Positions 56,743 to 64,000 of a DNA stretch of 64,000 nt are shown here, one piece after another. A program made the position numbers and the translations under genes. Numbering within the stretch: position 1 is the stretch's first letter; the number at the start of each line of letters is the position of its first letter. Under the pieces are notes generated by a model, which was not told the origin of the DNA, made no database searches, and worked only from the letters and a program-made list of their open reading frames with translations. This DNA comes from an uncultured Algibacter sp. (GTDB lineage Bacteria; Bacteroidota; Bacteroidia; Flavobacteriales; Flavobacteriaceae): contig NZ_CANKXG010000008.1 of the NCBI RefSeq assembly GCF_947487575.1, forward strand, positions 62,001-126,000. The letters are read 5' to 3'.

Positions 56743-58026
56743 ATGAATGAGAACGCACCATTAGCGGAACGGTTACGACCAAAAACCTTGAAAGACTACG
56801 TGAGTCAAACGCACTTAGTGGGTAAAGGCGGTGCTTTAACACAACACATAAAACAGGGTTTAATACCGTCTATGATTTTTTGGGGACCTCCAGGAACTGG
56901 AAAAACCACCCTAGCAAATATTATTGCTTCTGAATCTGGCAGACCATTTTACACCTTAAGCGCCATAAACTCTGGTGTTAAAGACATTAGGGAGGTTATT
57001 GATAAAGCAAAACAAAGTGGCGGATTGTTTACCACAAAAAACCCTATTTTGTTTATTGACGAAATTCATAGATTTAGCAAATCTCAGCAAGACTCATTGT
57101 TGCAAGCTGTTGAAAAAGGTTGGATAACGCTGATTGGAGCAACTACCGAAAATCCAAGTTTTGAAGTGATTTCGGCGCTTTTATCGCGCTGTCAGGTTTA
57201 TATTTTAAACGCTTTTGATAAAACTGATTTAGAGACGCTTTTAAAACGGGCTATTGATACCGACGAACATATTTCTAAAAAGAAAATAGCATTAAGGGAA
57301 ACCAATGCGCTATTAAGACTATCGGGCGGCGATGCTAGAAAATTACTTAATATTTTTGAGCTTTTGGTAAATTCCTTCAATACGGATTCTATAGAAATTA
57401 CTGATAAAATTGTTCTTGAAAAAATCCAGAACAACACCGTACGTTACGATAAAACAGGAGAGCAACATTACGATATTATTTCGGCATTTATAAAATCCAT
57501 TCGCGGCAGCGACCCCAATGGTGCAGTTTATTGGCTAGCCCGCATGATTGAAGGTGGCGAAGATGTAAAATTTATTGCACGCCGTTTACTTATTTCGGCA
57601 AGTGAAGATATTGGAAATGCCAACCCAACGGCTTTAGTTATAGCCAACAATGCTTTTCAAGCCGTAACAACCATTGGTTATCCAGAATCTCGTATTATTT
57701 TAAGCCAATGTGCCACCTATTTGGCATGTTCGCCCAAAAGTAATGCATCGTACATGGCTATTGGCAAGGCGCAACAATTGGTTAAACAAACTGGCGATTT
57801 AAGCGTGCCTCTAGAAATTAGAAACGCACCCACAAAACTCATGAAAGAATTGGGTTATGGCGATAATTACAAGTACGCACATAACTACAAGAACAATTTT
57901 GCTAAGCAAGAATTTTTACCAGACGAAATAAAAAACGAAACCCTTTACGAACCTGGAAACAATGCCCGTGAGAATGCACAACGAGAATTTTTAAAACAAC
58001 GCTGGAAAGATAAGTACAACTATTAA
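56743..58026 (+). CDS. rarA: Replication-associated recombination protein A (RarA/MgsA), AAA+ ATPase
   Basis: RarA acts at stalled replication forks and single-strand gaps. The 427-aa product has the Walker A GPPGTGKTTLANIIA near residue 50, Walker B LFIDEIHRFSKSQQD, sensor-1 IGATTENPSFEV, arginine-finger region SALLSRCQV, and the C-terminal tetramerisation and DNA-binding domain with YWLARMIEGGEDVKFIARRLLISASEDIG in pieces. I chose ATG (MNENAPLAERLRPKTLKDY) over a GTG two codons earlier. TAATTTTG (56730-56737) ends six bases before the ATG, so the mRNA may have almost no leader. Inverted copies of a dispersed repeat flank the gene. Confidence 0.95.
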   Translation: MNENAPLAERLRPKTLKDYVSQTHLVGKGGALTQHIKQGLIPSMIFWGPPGTGKTTLANIIASESGRPFYTLSAINSGVKDIREVIDKAKQSGGLFTTKNPILFIDEIHRFSKSQQDSLLQAVEKGWITLIGATTENPSFEVISALLSRCQVYILNAFDKTDLETLLKRAIDTDEHISKKKIALRETNALLRLSGGDARKLLNIFELLVNSFNTDSIEITDKIVLEKIQNNTVRYDKTGEQHYDIISAFIKSIRGSDPNGAVYWLARMIEGGEDVKFIARRLLISASEDIGNANPTALVIANNAFQAVTTIGYPESRIILSQCATYLACSPKSNASYMAIGKAQQLVKQTGDLSVPLEIRNAPTKLMKELGYGDNYKYAHNYKNNFAKQEFLPDEIKNETLYEPGNNARENAQREFLKQRWKDKYNY

Positions 58027-58037
58027 TTTTAGTATTT

Positions 58038-58180
58038 GGGCGTTACCTTTTACTCATACCTACAAGGTTTTAAAAACCTCGCAGGATCGCTAAAGGTCGG
58101 GCTTTCCGTTATAAGTCCTCGCACTTCTCCCGATAGCTATCGGGATCGGGCTGTGGGCTTTCCACTGCAATCCCTAACGC
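58038..58180 (+). repeat. Dispersed repeat copy downstream of rarA (plus orientation)
   Basis: GGGCGTTACC (58038-58047) begins it and CAATCCCTAACGC (58168-58180) ends it. In between are AAAGGTCGGGCTTTCCG, AAGTCCTCGCACTTCTCCCG and the palindrome CCCGATAGCTATCGGG. The ends GCGTT/AACGC could pair. A second palindrome is inserted at 58059-58085. It forms an inverted pair with 56597-56709 around rarA. Confidence 0.8.
58059..58085. repeat. Palindrome nested in the dispersed repeat
   Basis: CCTACAAGGTTTT and AAAAACCTCGCAGG form an imperfect inverted repeat. The flanking repeat is otherwise continuous (TTTTACTCATA before, ATCGCTAAAGGTCGGG after), so this looks like a later insertion of a second small palindromic element. 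Confidence 0.5.
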
Positions 58181-58204
58181 AAGTCGCGTTTTCATAATAA
58201 ACTT

Positions 58205-59026
58205 TTAGAACTTAATATTTAAAGCCTCTTGCTCTAGAGTACCACCAGAATAATACTCAATAACCCAATCGTTGTCTTTCTTATAGATTACAGCACTATT
58301 ACCTTCTACAAGAAATACATCCTTTAAATTGGTGTTTTTTATCCGGTATAAAACCTTAGGAGAACTATCAACCAACTGAAATCCATTATCAATGGCTTGG
58401 GCATACAATACATTTGAGACACCTTCTATTACAGTCATTTTATCAACTGGTTTAGTATCTGGCACAACTACATCTGCTTCTTTTTCCTTTTTTAAATTCT
58501 GTATTTCTTTTTTTAACTGTTGTATTTCTTCAGCAACTTCGGTTTTAACGGGAGTTTGAGCTGCAATACTAAGTGATGTTATATTTTCATTTGGTGCATA
58601 CTTGTAATTTAAAGCTTTAATAGATGTAAAAGCATCGCGAAGCGCTAAATTATAAGCCGCTTTAAACTCTTTTTCTCTACTTACACCAAATTGAGAAGTA
58701 TAAACGACTTTATCATTACAATCGTTAAGCATAACTTTAAGCTTAGTTTTAAACATGCCAGGATCCTTAGTTACATCAGCATGTAAAGCCAAACATCTGT
58801 TTAACATCAAATCTTTAGGATAATCTGCGCCTTCCATTACGGCTTCAAATCCATATTTATTAAATAAAAATTTTGTTAATGAGTTTATTTGGTATTGGTC
58901 TTTTTTCTTTAAAAAATCAAACTTATTATTTACAATTACATACTTATAATTATTAATACTTGTTTGAGCAAATGTTGTACTTACTATAAAACAGGTTAAT
59001 ATTATCAAAAAAAACTTAGTTTTCAT
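58205..59026 (-). CDS. Exported protein of unknown function with a coiled coil
   Basis: The 273-aa product has a signal peptide (LIILTCFIVSTTFAQ). Residues about 20-145 form a domain with YKYVIVNNKFDFLKKKDQYQINSLTKFLFNKYGFEAVMEG in pieces, resembling proteins seen only in flavobacteria. A short coiled coil follows (about 165-190, AEEIQQLKKEIQNLKKEKEA), then a beta-rich C-terminal segment (VLYRIKNTNLKDVFLVEGN...). It is probably periplasmic or outer-membrane attached; no function is recognised. It stands alone between the rarA-side repeat and yjjG. Confidence 0.65.
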   Translation of the reverse strand: MKTKFFLIILTCFIVSTTFAQTSINNYKYVIVNNKFDFLKKKDQYQINSLTKFLFNKYGFEAVMEGADYPKDLMLNRCLALHADVTKDPGMFKTKLKVMLNDCNDKVVYTSQFGVSREKEFKAAYNLALRDAFTSIKALNYKYAPNENITSLSIAAQTPVKTEVAEEIQQLKKEIQNLKKEKEADVVVPDTKPVDKMTVIEGVSNVLYAQAIDNGFQLVDSSPKVLYRIKNTNLKDVFLVEGNSAVIYKKDNDWVIEYYSGGTLEQEALNIKF

Positions 59027-59105
59027 ATTTATTAATTTTATTATTCAATTCTAAAAGTAAAGAAACAATTTGGGTTATAAAAGTATCATAATGTACTAAT
59101 AAAAC

Positions 59106-59795
59106 TTACAGTAATTTCTTTAATTGTATTAAGTTATCAATTTGTTTAATACTAGTATCTACACTCATGTTATTAATATCAAAAAAAACAACATTCATAC
59201 CTATATTTTTTGCCCCTAAAATATCCGCCTCATAGCTATCTCCAATCATAACACTTTTATTAGCGCTTGTATTTGCAAGGTTTAAAGCAAAACTAAATAT
59301 TTTAGGATTTGGCTTTTTAAAACCTGCAATTTCAGAATTTGTAACAGTTTTAAAATAATGATTAATTTTAGAGTTACTCATTTTTTTATATTGTACTTCA
59401 TCAAATCCGTTAGTTATTATATGCAAGTTGTAATTTATACTTAAATAATCTAAAATTTCAAATGTATTTTCAAACAAGTGGTTAAAAGAGCTTAAATGTG
59501 TTATATAATCATCTGATAGTTTATATATTAAGTCATTATTCGCTTCAAAAGATATGGCACTAAAAGTCTCATTTAATCTTTCAAAACGTAATACGTCCTT
59601 TTCTATTTTCTCTTCTCTATACAGCCCCCAATATTTTAAATTAATAGGCATATAATGCATTAGAAAATCATCAACATTTACTTCAATAGTGTTAATTTCA
59701 AAAATTTTTTTAAAAGTCAATGCCGAATTTTTTTCAAAATCCCAAAGTGTATGGTCTAAATCAAAAAACACATCTGTAATACCTTTAAACTTCAT
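59106..59795 (-). CDS. yjjG: YjjG-type noncanonical pyrimidine nucleotidase (HAD superfamily)
   Basis: A 229-aa HAD phosphatase that removes modified nucleotides such as 5-halo-dUMP or dUMP by family resemblance. HAD motif I is VFFDLDHTLWDFEKNS, motif II ITNGFDEVQ, motif III/IV MIGDSYEADILGAKNIGM. The capping region is helical. The gene starts inside the 3' end of the deacetylase-like gene (11-bp overlap), so the two are co-translated on the minus strand. Confidence 0.88.
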   Translation of the reverse strand: MKFKGITDVFFDLDHTLWDFEKNSALTFKKIFEINTIEVNVDDFLMHYMPINLKYWGLYREEKIEKDVLRFERLNETFSAISFEANNDLIYKLSDDYITHLSSFNHLFENTFEILDYLSINYNLHIITNGFDEVQYKKMSNSKINHYFKTVTNSEIAGFKKPNPKIFSFALNLANTSANKSVMIGDSYEADILGAKNIGMNVVFFDINNMSVDTSIKQIDNLIQLKKLL

Positions 59796-61086
59796 TTGGA
59801 GACTCTAAAATTAAATTAAATAATTCTTTAAAACCCCTCCACTTTCTTGCGTCATTAAATGTATAATTATGAAATACAGGAACAAACTCACCATCAACTT
59901 GTTTTATTTCATTGATAACTTTGCTTAATACCTTCTTTTTATCAAGAAGTGATTTCTGTTTTAAAAGCGTAAAATCCATCAAATGATATGGCACAATTTT
60001 TAATGGAGTTTGCACTTCATAATCTAAATCGTAAAACAAGAAAGATGTGCTAGAACCAGCCCTAAAACCTATATGATTGACATAACCCATAGTGTAATCT
60101 TCTTGAATTTCTAAAGCAATTAAGTTTCTATAGGTTTCTGGCAAATTAAGTTTTGAAAAAGATTGCCTAGATGCTCTTACATGAGTATTTAAAATATCAT
60201 CCATCCTTTGTTTTTCTTTTTTTAAAAGCTTTTCATCTTCAAGTGCGAAATAGGATATTTTTATTCCAACTCTACAATAATCACCAACATATTTAATGAG
60301 TGATACAAACTTCTTTTTATTTGGGTTAATCCCTTTATCGTAAGTGGAGTAATCCCCTATTAAAAAAAAGAAAAGAAACTTAAAAGGCGACGTTTTTTGC
60401 CTGTTAATTAAATATTTAAAAGTATCAAATGGGTCATGTCTAAATCCAAGAAGCACCGCAAACCTTATGTATAAACTTTTAAGCCTAAATCTAACAATAT
60501 CCTTAATCGTTCCGCCTAATGTTCTAATAATACCTTTTAGCTTGTAATTATAAGCACTTGGCACATCAATAATAGGTTTAATTTGATAGGTGCGTTTTGG
60601 GAATTCAAATTCTGGAAACTGTTTTTGTAGTGCTTCTTTAAATTTGTAAGCCCAAATATCTACAACGGGTTGATGTAAAAACCCTTCTTTATAAGCTAAA
60701 CTTTCGGTAGCTGTAAAACGCCCAAATTCATCTTTTACATGTGGCAAATACTCTTCATATCTGGATAACAAATAAAAAGAAGCCGAAAAAATATCAAAAG
60801 GCATACTGCTCTTTTCTCCAAGATAAAAGAAACATTTTGTATCTCCCCACGCCTGCATATTAATTTCAATATCACTTAGGCCTTGCTCAAATAAAATATC
60901 ATGACTTTTAATAAAAAACTCCTTACTTAATGGCTGTTTTGTGTAAGACATTTTTAAACTGTCATGAGCAATAAACTCTTCAATTTTTGTGGTAAAACTT
61001 ACTTCTATACCCAAAACTCTAACACAAATATGCTTAAAAATATATTTTAATCTTGGAGATATTTTATGAGTATATACTAATAACAT
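59785..61086 (-). CDS. Polysaccharide deacetylase-like protein
   Basis: The 433-aa product begins MLLVYTHKISPRLKYIFKHI, as do flavobacterial proteins annotated as polysaccharide deacetylase family members. It has no signal peptide or membrane span. Large basic and aromatic regions include YLLSRYEEYLPHVKDEFGRF and FRAGSSTSFLFYDLDYEVQT. Classical NodB motifs are not obvious, so the catalytic activity is uncertain. It overlaps yjjG downstream by 11 bp; upstream lies radC after 89 bp. Confidence 0.65.
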   Translation of the reverse strand: MLLVYTHKISPRLKYIFKHICVRVLGIEVSFTTKIEEFIAHDSLKMSYTKQPLSKEFFIKSHDILFEQGLSDIEINMQAWGDTKCFFYLGEKSSMPFDIFSASFYLLSRYEEYLPHVKDEFGRFTATESLAYKEGFLHQPVVDIWAYKFKEALQKQFPEFEFPKRTYQIKPIIDVPSAYNYKLKGIIRTLGGTIKDIVRFRLKSLYIRFAVLLGFRHDPFDTFKYLINRQKTSPFKFLFFFLIGDYSTYDKGINPNKKKFVSLIKYVGDYCRVGIKISYFALEDEKLLKKEKQRMDDILNTHVRASRQSFSKLNLPETYRNLIALEIQEDYTMGYVNHIGFRAGSSTSFLFYDLDYEVQTPLKIVPYHLMDFTLLKQKSLLDKKKVLSKVINEIKQVDGEFVPVFHNYTFNDARKWRGFKELFNLILESPNEV

Positions 61087-61175
61087 GCGTTATAAATTCG
61101 AAATTTTTAAAATACCAATTAAAACATCATTCCATATTTAACTTTTAGGAATTTTGTTTTTGGGTTTTGGAGTTT

Positions 61176-61874
61176 TCACAATAGTGATTCATCAGCAAAA
61201 CTAAAGTATGCTTTTTCTGTTATAATTAGGTGATCTAAAATTTTTATATCTAAACTTTGTGCGGCAATTTTTAATTTTTCGGTTACTTGCTTATCGGCTA
61301 AACTTGGTTTTAAAGTTCCCGAAGGGTGATTATGTGCTAATATTAAACCCGTAGCACCAACTTCTAAGGCGTTTTTAAGTACTAAGCGCACATCAACCAA
61401 AGTACCAGTTATTCCTCCTTTACTTAACTGATTTTTTTGAATTACTTTATTCGAATTATTCATGTAAATAATCCAGAATTCTTCATGCTCTAGTTCGCCA
61501 ATTACAGGTTGCATAAGTTCAAAAACCGATGCGCTAGATGTAATTTTCTTTTTTTCGAGAGCTTCCTCTCCTCTGCGTCGTCTTCCTAATTCTAAGGCAG
61601 CTATAATACTTATGGCTTTTGCTTCACCAATACCCTTAAATTCCATAAGTTGATTTATGGATAGCTTTCCTAAGGCGCTTAAATTATTATCGGTACTCGC
61701 CAAAATACGTTTGCATAAATCTACAGCACTTTCTTGACGATTCCCAGAACCTATTAAAATAGCAACAAGTTCTGCATCGCTTAAAGCGGCTTTACCTTTG
61801 TAAAGTAATTTTTCGCGGGGCTGATCGTCTTGACTCCAGTTTTTTATTGAAAATGACGATGGTTTTTCTTGCAT
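61176..61874 (-). CDS. radC: RadC family protein with JAB/MPN domain
   Basis: The 232-aa product has an N-terminal helix-hairpin-helix region (about 25-105, MEFKGIGEAKAISIIAALELG) and a C-terminal JAB metalloprotease-like domain. The metal motif is HNHPSGTLKPSLADKQV, with an upstream glutamate in EEFWIIYMNNSNKV. The name RadC is historical; its role in DNA metabolism is unclear. It diverges from the PaiB-like gene with 52 bp between starts. Confidence 0.93.
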   Translation of the reverse strand: MQEKPSSFSIKNWSQDDQPREKLLYKGKAALSDAELVAILIGSGNRQESAVDLCKRILASTDNNLSALGKLSINQLMEFKGIGEAKAISIIAALELGRRRRGEEALEKKKITSSASVFELMQPVIGELEHEEFWIIYMNNSNKVIQKNQLSKGGITGTLVDVRLVLKNALEVGATGLILAHNHPSGTLKPSLADKQVTEKLKIAAQSLDIKILDHLIITEKAYFSFADESLL

Positions 61875-61926
61875 TGGTTAAAGATAAATATTGTAAATTT
61901 CAAGTGCAATTAATAATTAGAAGATT

Positions 61927-62529
61927 TTGAGTTACCCACCAAAATATCATCAAGACAACGATATTAATCACATGATTGAAGTGATTAAAACGTATCCTTT
62001 AGCCACACTTATTTCTGTTAAAAATAACGAACCGCTCATAACACATTTGCCCTTAATTTATAATGAAGCTGGTAATCTTATTGGTCATATTGATATTTAC
62101 AACCCTCAGGCTGAACTTTTAAAAGATGATAACGACATCACTATTATTTTTTCTGGGCCACAATGTTATATTTCGCCGAGTATTTATGCTACTAAGCAAT
62201 TACCAACTTGGAATTACATTAAAGTACATTTAAAAGGAAAAGTAAAAGTGATTGAAAGTAAAGAAGCCTTAAAACAGTCTTTAATCACGATGACAGAGTT
62301 TCTGGAAGATCCAGACCATAATTATGTTTTAGAGCCTGATAATAGAAGTATGAATGGTTATCTAGATTATATTAAAATGTTTGAAATTTCTATTGATAGT
62401 TGGGAAGGAAAATTTAAACTCTCCCAAGACAAAAAACCACAAGATATTGAAAATGCTAGAGCAGAATTAGTAAGGGCAAATCAAGCGAATGTTAAAGCAT
62501 TTCTAAACAAAGTATTTTCTTCAAATTAA
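61927..62529 (+). CDS. PaiB-family FMN-binding split-barrel protein
   Basis: The 200-aa product matches PaiB-type proteins, called FMN-binding negative transcriptional regulators. It opens SYPPKYHQDNDINHMIEVIKTYPLATLIS, has HIDIYNPQAELL, FSGPQCYISPSIYATKQLPTWNYIKVHLKG in pieces, and a C-terminal segment IDSWEGKFKLSQDK. It begins with TTG; the next in-frame ATG would remove the conserved YPPKxHQ start. It diverges from radC. Confidence 0.85.
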   Translation: MSYPPKYHQDNDINHMIEVIKTYPLATLISVKNNEPLITHLPLIYNEAGNLIGHIDIYNPQAELLKDDNDITIIFSGPQCYISPSIYATKQLPTWNYIKVHLKGKVKVIESKEALKQSLITMTEFLEDPDHNYVLEPDNRSMNGYLDYIKMFEISIDSWEGKFKLSQDKKPQDIENARAELVRANQANVKAFLNKVFSSN

Positions 62530-62652
62530 CAAGAAAAATATTGTAAATTCTTTCGAAATTTACAACCAATAGAATGTTTTGTAACCAAAAATTTAAATGT
62601 GTAAGAAAAAATACCTATATTTATGAGATTAATAATCTAATTTTTTAGAGAA

Positions 62653-62823
62653 ATGAATCAGTATTTAACTTCAAAAGGCAATACCCCTTATATTATTTTT
62701 TTAATTTTAGGTATATTACTAGGTAGTTATATATATGATTTTAATTCTACCATAGTAGCTACTATAATTATTTTAGTGTGTACTTTTTTTATAGGTTTAG
62801 TTATAAAGTTTTTAAAACATTAA
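62653..62823 (+). CDS. Small two-span membrane protein
   Basis: ATG at 62653 opens a 56-residue frame (MNQYLTSKGNTPYIIFLILG ... FLKH). It has two hydrophobic segments (about 12-28 and 33-51) and a short basic tail. The GAAATG-type context and good codon use suggest a real gene. No family is recognised. It ends just before the convergent mpl, and a hairpin TTGTAAATT...AATTTACAA (62541-62565) lies upstream. Confidence 0.6.
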   Translation: MNQYLTSKGNTPYIIFLILGILLGSYIYDFNSTIVATIIILVCTFFIGLVIKFLKH

Positions 62824-62834
62824 ATAATTTAGAA

Positions 62835-64000
62835 CTATTTAATTAATTCCTCCACAGTTTTAAAATCCAAACCACCATAATTACCAGAACTCATTAAAAG
62901 CAAGGCTTTGTCATCAAAGTTTTGTGAGAAAAGAAACTCCTTAAAATCATCTGGGTTGGTGTAAATAATTAAATCGTCACGCTCGAAAGCATTAGCTATT
63001 TGCTCGTGTGTTACTTCTTCTAGTTTTTTAATTTTCACGGCATGTGGCGAATAAAAAACTATAGCTACATCGGCAGCATCTAGCGAGCCTTTATATTCTT
63101 TTAAAAACTCAGCATTTAAGCTGCTGTATGTATGCAACTCTAAACAGGCTACTAAGGTTCTATTTTCGTATTGCTCTTTTACGGCTTTTGTAGTGGCTTC
63201 TACTTTACTTGGTGAGTGTGCAAAATCTTTATATGCTACACTGGTTTTACTTTCTGCAATTTTTTCTAGACGTTTGCTTGCTCCTTTGAAAGTTGAGATG
63301 GCTTCGTAAAAATCGTCTTCATCAATACCCATGTGTTGACAAATCCATTTGGCTCCTGCTAGATTATTTAAGTTGTGTTTTCCGAAAACTTCAATTGGTA
63401 ATTCGCCTTCTGGAGTTTCTAGAAGTGTTTGTCCGTTTTCAACGGTATATTCTGGGGTTTGGTATGCTATTTTCCTAATAGTATTTTCGCTAGCTTCTAC
63501 CACTCGCTTTACTTCTGGGTCTTCTTCATTGTAATTGATGTTTCCGCCTTTTACGATAGAATCTACAAAAATGCTAAATTGCTCTACGTAATTCTCATAG
63601 GTTGGAAACACGTTTATATGATCCCATGCAATACCACTTAATAGCGCAATATTGGGTTTGTATAAATGAAATTTTGGTCGTCTGTCTATTGGTGAACTTA
63701 AATATTCATCGCCTTCTAGAACAATAAAATCGTTGGTTTCGGTGAGTTTTACCATCACATCGAAACCTTCTAATTGTGCTCCAACCATATAATCTACTTC
63801 TCTATCATGATAATGCATAACGTGTAAAATCATAGAGGTTATAGTTGTTTTTCCGTGGCTTCCACCAATAACAACTCGGGTTTTATGTTTGGATTGCTCA
63901 TATAAAAACTCTGGGTAACTATATATTTTTAATCCTAATTCTTGTGCTTTTAGCAACTCTGGATTATCTTCTTTGGCATGCATGCCTAAAACAATAGCAT
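62835..64000 (-). CDS. mpl: UDP-N-acetylmuramate:L-alanyl-gamma-D-glutamyl-meso-diaminopimelate ligase, N-terminus beyond window
   Basis: Mpl recycles murein tripeptide onto UDP-MurNAc. The frame is open to the right edge, so the first codons lie outside; an internal methionine at 63983 is not the start. Visible are AIVLGMHAKEDNPELLKAQELGLKIYSYPEF in pieces, the ATP site IGGSHGKTTITSMILHVM, YLSSPIDRRPKF, AWDHINVFPTYENYVEQF, EVFGKHNLNNLAGA and KDFAHSPSKVEATTKAVKE. The C-terminal ligase domain is complete, ending GLDFKTVEELIK. Confidence 0.94.
   Translation of the reverse strand, partial: AIVLGMHAKEDNPELLKAQELGLKIYSYPEFLYEQSKHKTRVVIGGSHGKTTITSMILHVMHYHDREVDYMVGAQLEGFDVMVKLTETNDFIVLEGDEYLSSPIDRRPKFHLYKPNIALLSGIAWDHINVFPTYENYVEQFSIFVDSIVKGGNINYNEEDPEVKRVVEASENTIRKIAYQTPEYTVENGQTLLETPEGELPIEVFGKHNLNNLAGAKWICQHMGIDEDDFYEAISTFKGASKRLEKIAESKTSVAYKDFAHSPSKVEATTKAVKEQYENRTLVACLELHTYSSLNAEFLKEYKGSLDAADVAIVFYSPHAVKIKKLEEVTHEQIANAFERDDLIIYTNPDDFKEFLFSQNFDDKALLLMSSGNYGGLDFKTVEELIK

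Overview
The window is AT-rich chromosomal DNA from a member of the Bacteroidota, most likely a marine-type Flavobacteriaceae. The evidence is a FecI/FecR/STN-TonB-receptor cassette, a SusC/SusD pair, several proteins with type IX secretion (T9SS) C-terminal sorting tails, Bacteroidota-type promoters (TTG-N19-TAnnTTTG, clearest before rpsL), and an S10-spc-alpha ribosomal supercluster without tuf, adk or map. I saw no tRNA, rRNA, CRISPR array, complete insertion sequence or prophage.

Layout. 1-3029 (minus): partial YwaF-like membrane protein, folD, ffh. 3030-3890: a gene-free, repeat-rich stretch with a 142-bp three-stem palindromic element and a decayed copy of a dispersed repeat. 3894-13751: a cell-surface regulon. 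It has a lipoprotein on the minus strand, then an ECF sigma factor, FecR anti-sigma factor, STN-TonB receptor, DUF1800 protein, T9SS-tailed DUF1501 protein and two small proteins on the plus strand. The lipoprotein and fecR are preceded by near-identical promoter-like sequences (GGGTAGG-N16-CTGTTWTATAAT), which suggests the sigma factor drives both arms. 13766-18233: argS (with a probable repeat scar in its coding sequence) and an orphan TPR sensor kinase. 18449-24459 (minus): CtlX and an arginine deiminase-like enzyme, gltA, eno, carA, mostly separated by strong terminators.

24548-41820 (minus) is the translation supercluster rpsL-rpsG-fusA-rpsJ-rplC-rplD-rplW-rplB-rpsS-rplV-rpsC-rplP-rpmC-rpsQ-rplN-rplX-rplE-rpsN-rpsH-rplF-rplR-rpsE-rpmD-rplO-secY-infA-rpmJ-rpsM-rpsK-rpsD-rpoA-rplQ. 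Terminator-like hairpins lie inside it after rpsJ and after rpsK. rpmD and rpmJ are short genes that are easily missed.

41998-54854 is an envelope block: an Omp85-type protein, SusC, SusD, two beta-sandwich surface lipoproteins, a T9SS-tailed arylsulfotransferase-like protein and, convergent with it, a T9SS-tailed M36 metalloprotease. 55070-64000 is mostly housekeeping: rlmB, a rhomboid protease, rarA (flanked by inverted copies of a dispersed repeat), a secreted unknown, yjjG, a polysaccharide-deacetylase-like protein, radC, a PaiB-like FMN protein, a 56-aa membrane protein and the 3' part of mpl.

The best candidate for an under-described system is the ECF-controlled surface cassette at 3.9-13.75 kb. 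The dispersed repeats and the 142-bp element are the most interesting non-coding signals. All functional names rest on reading the sequence by eye; no searches were run.
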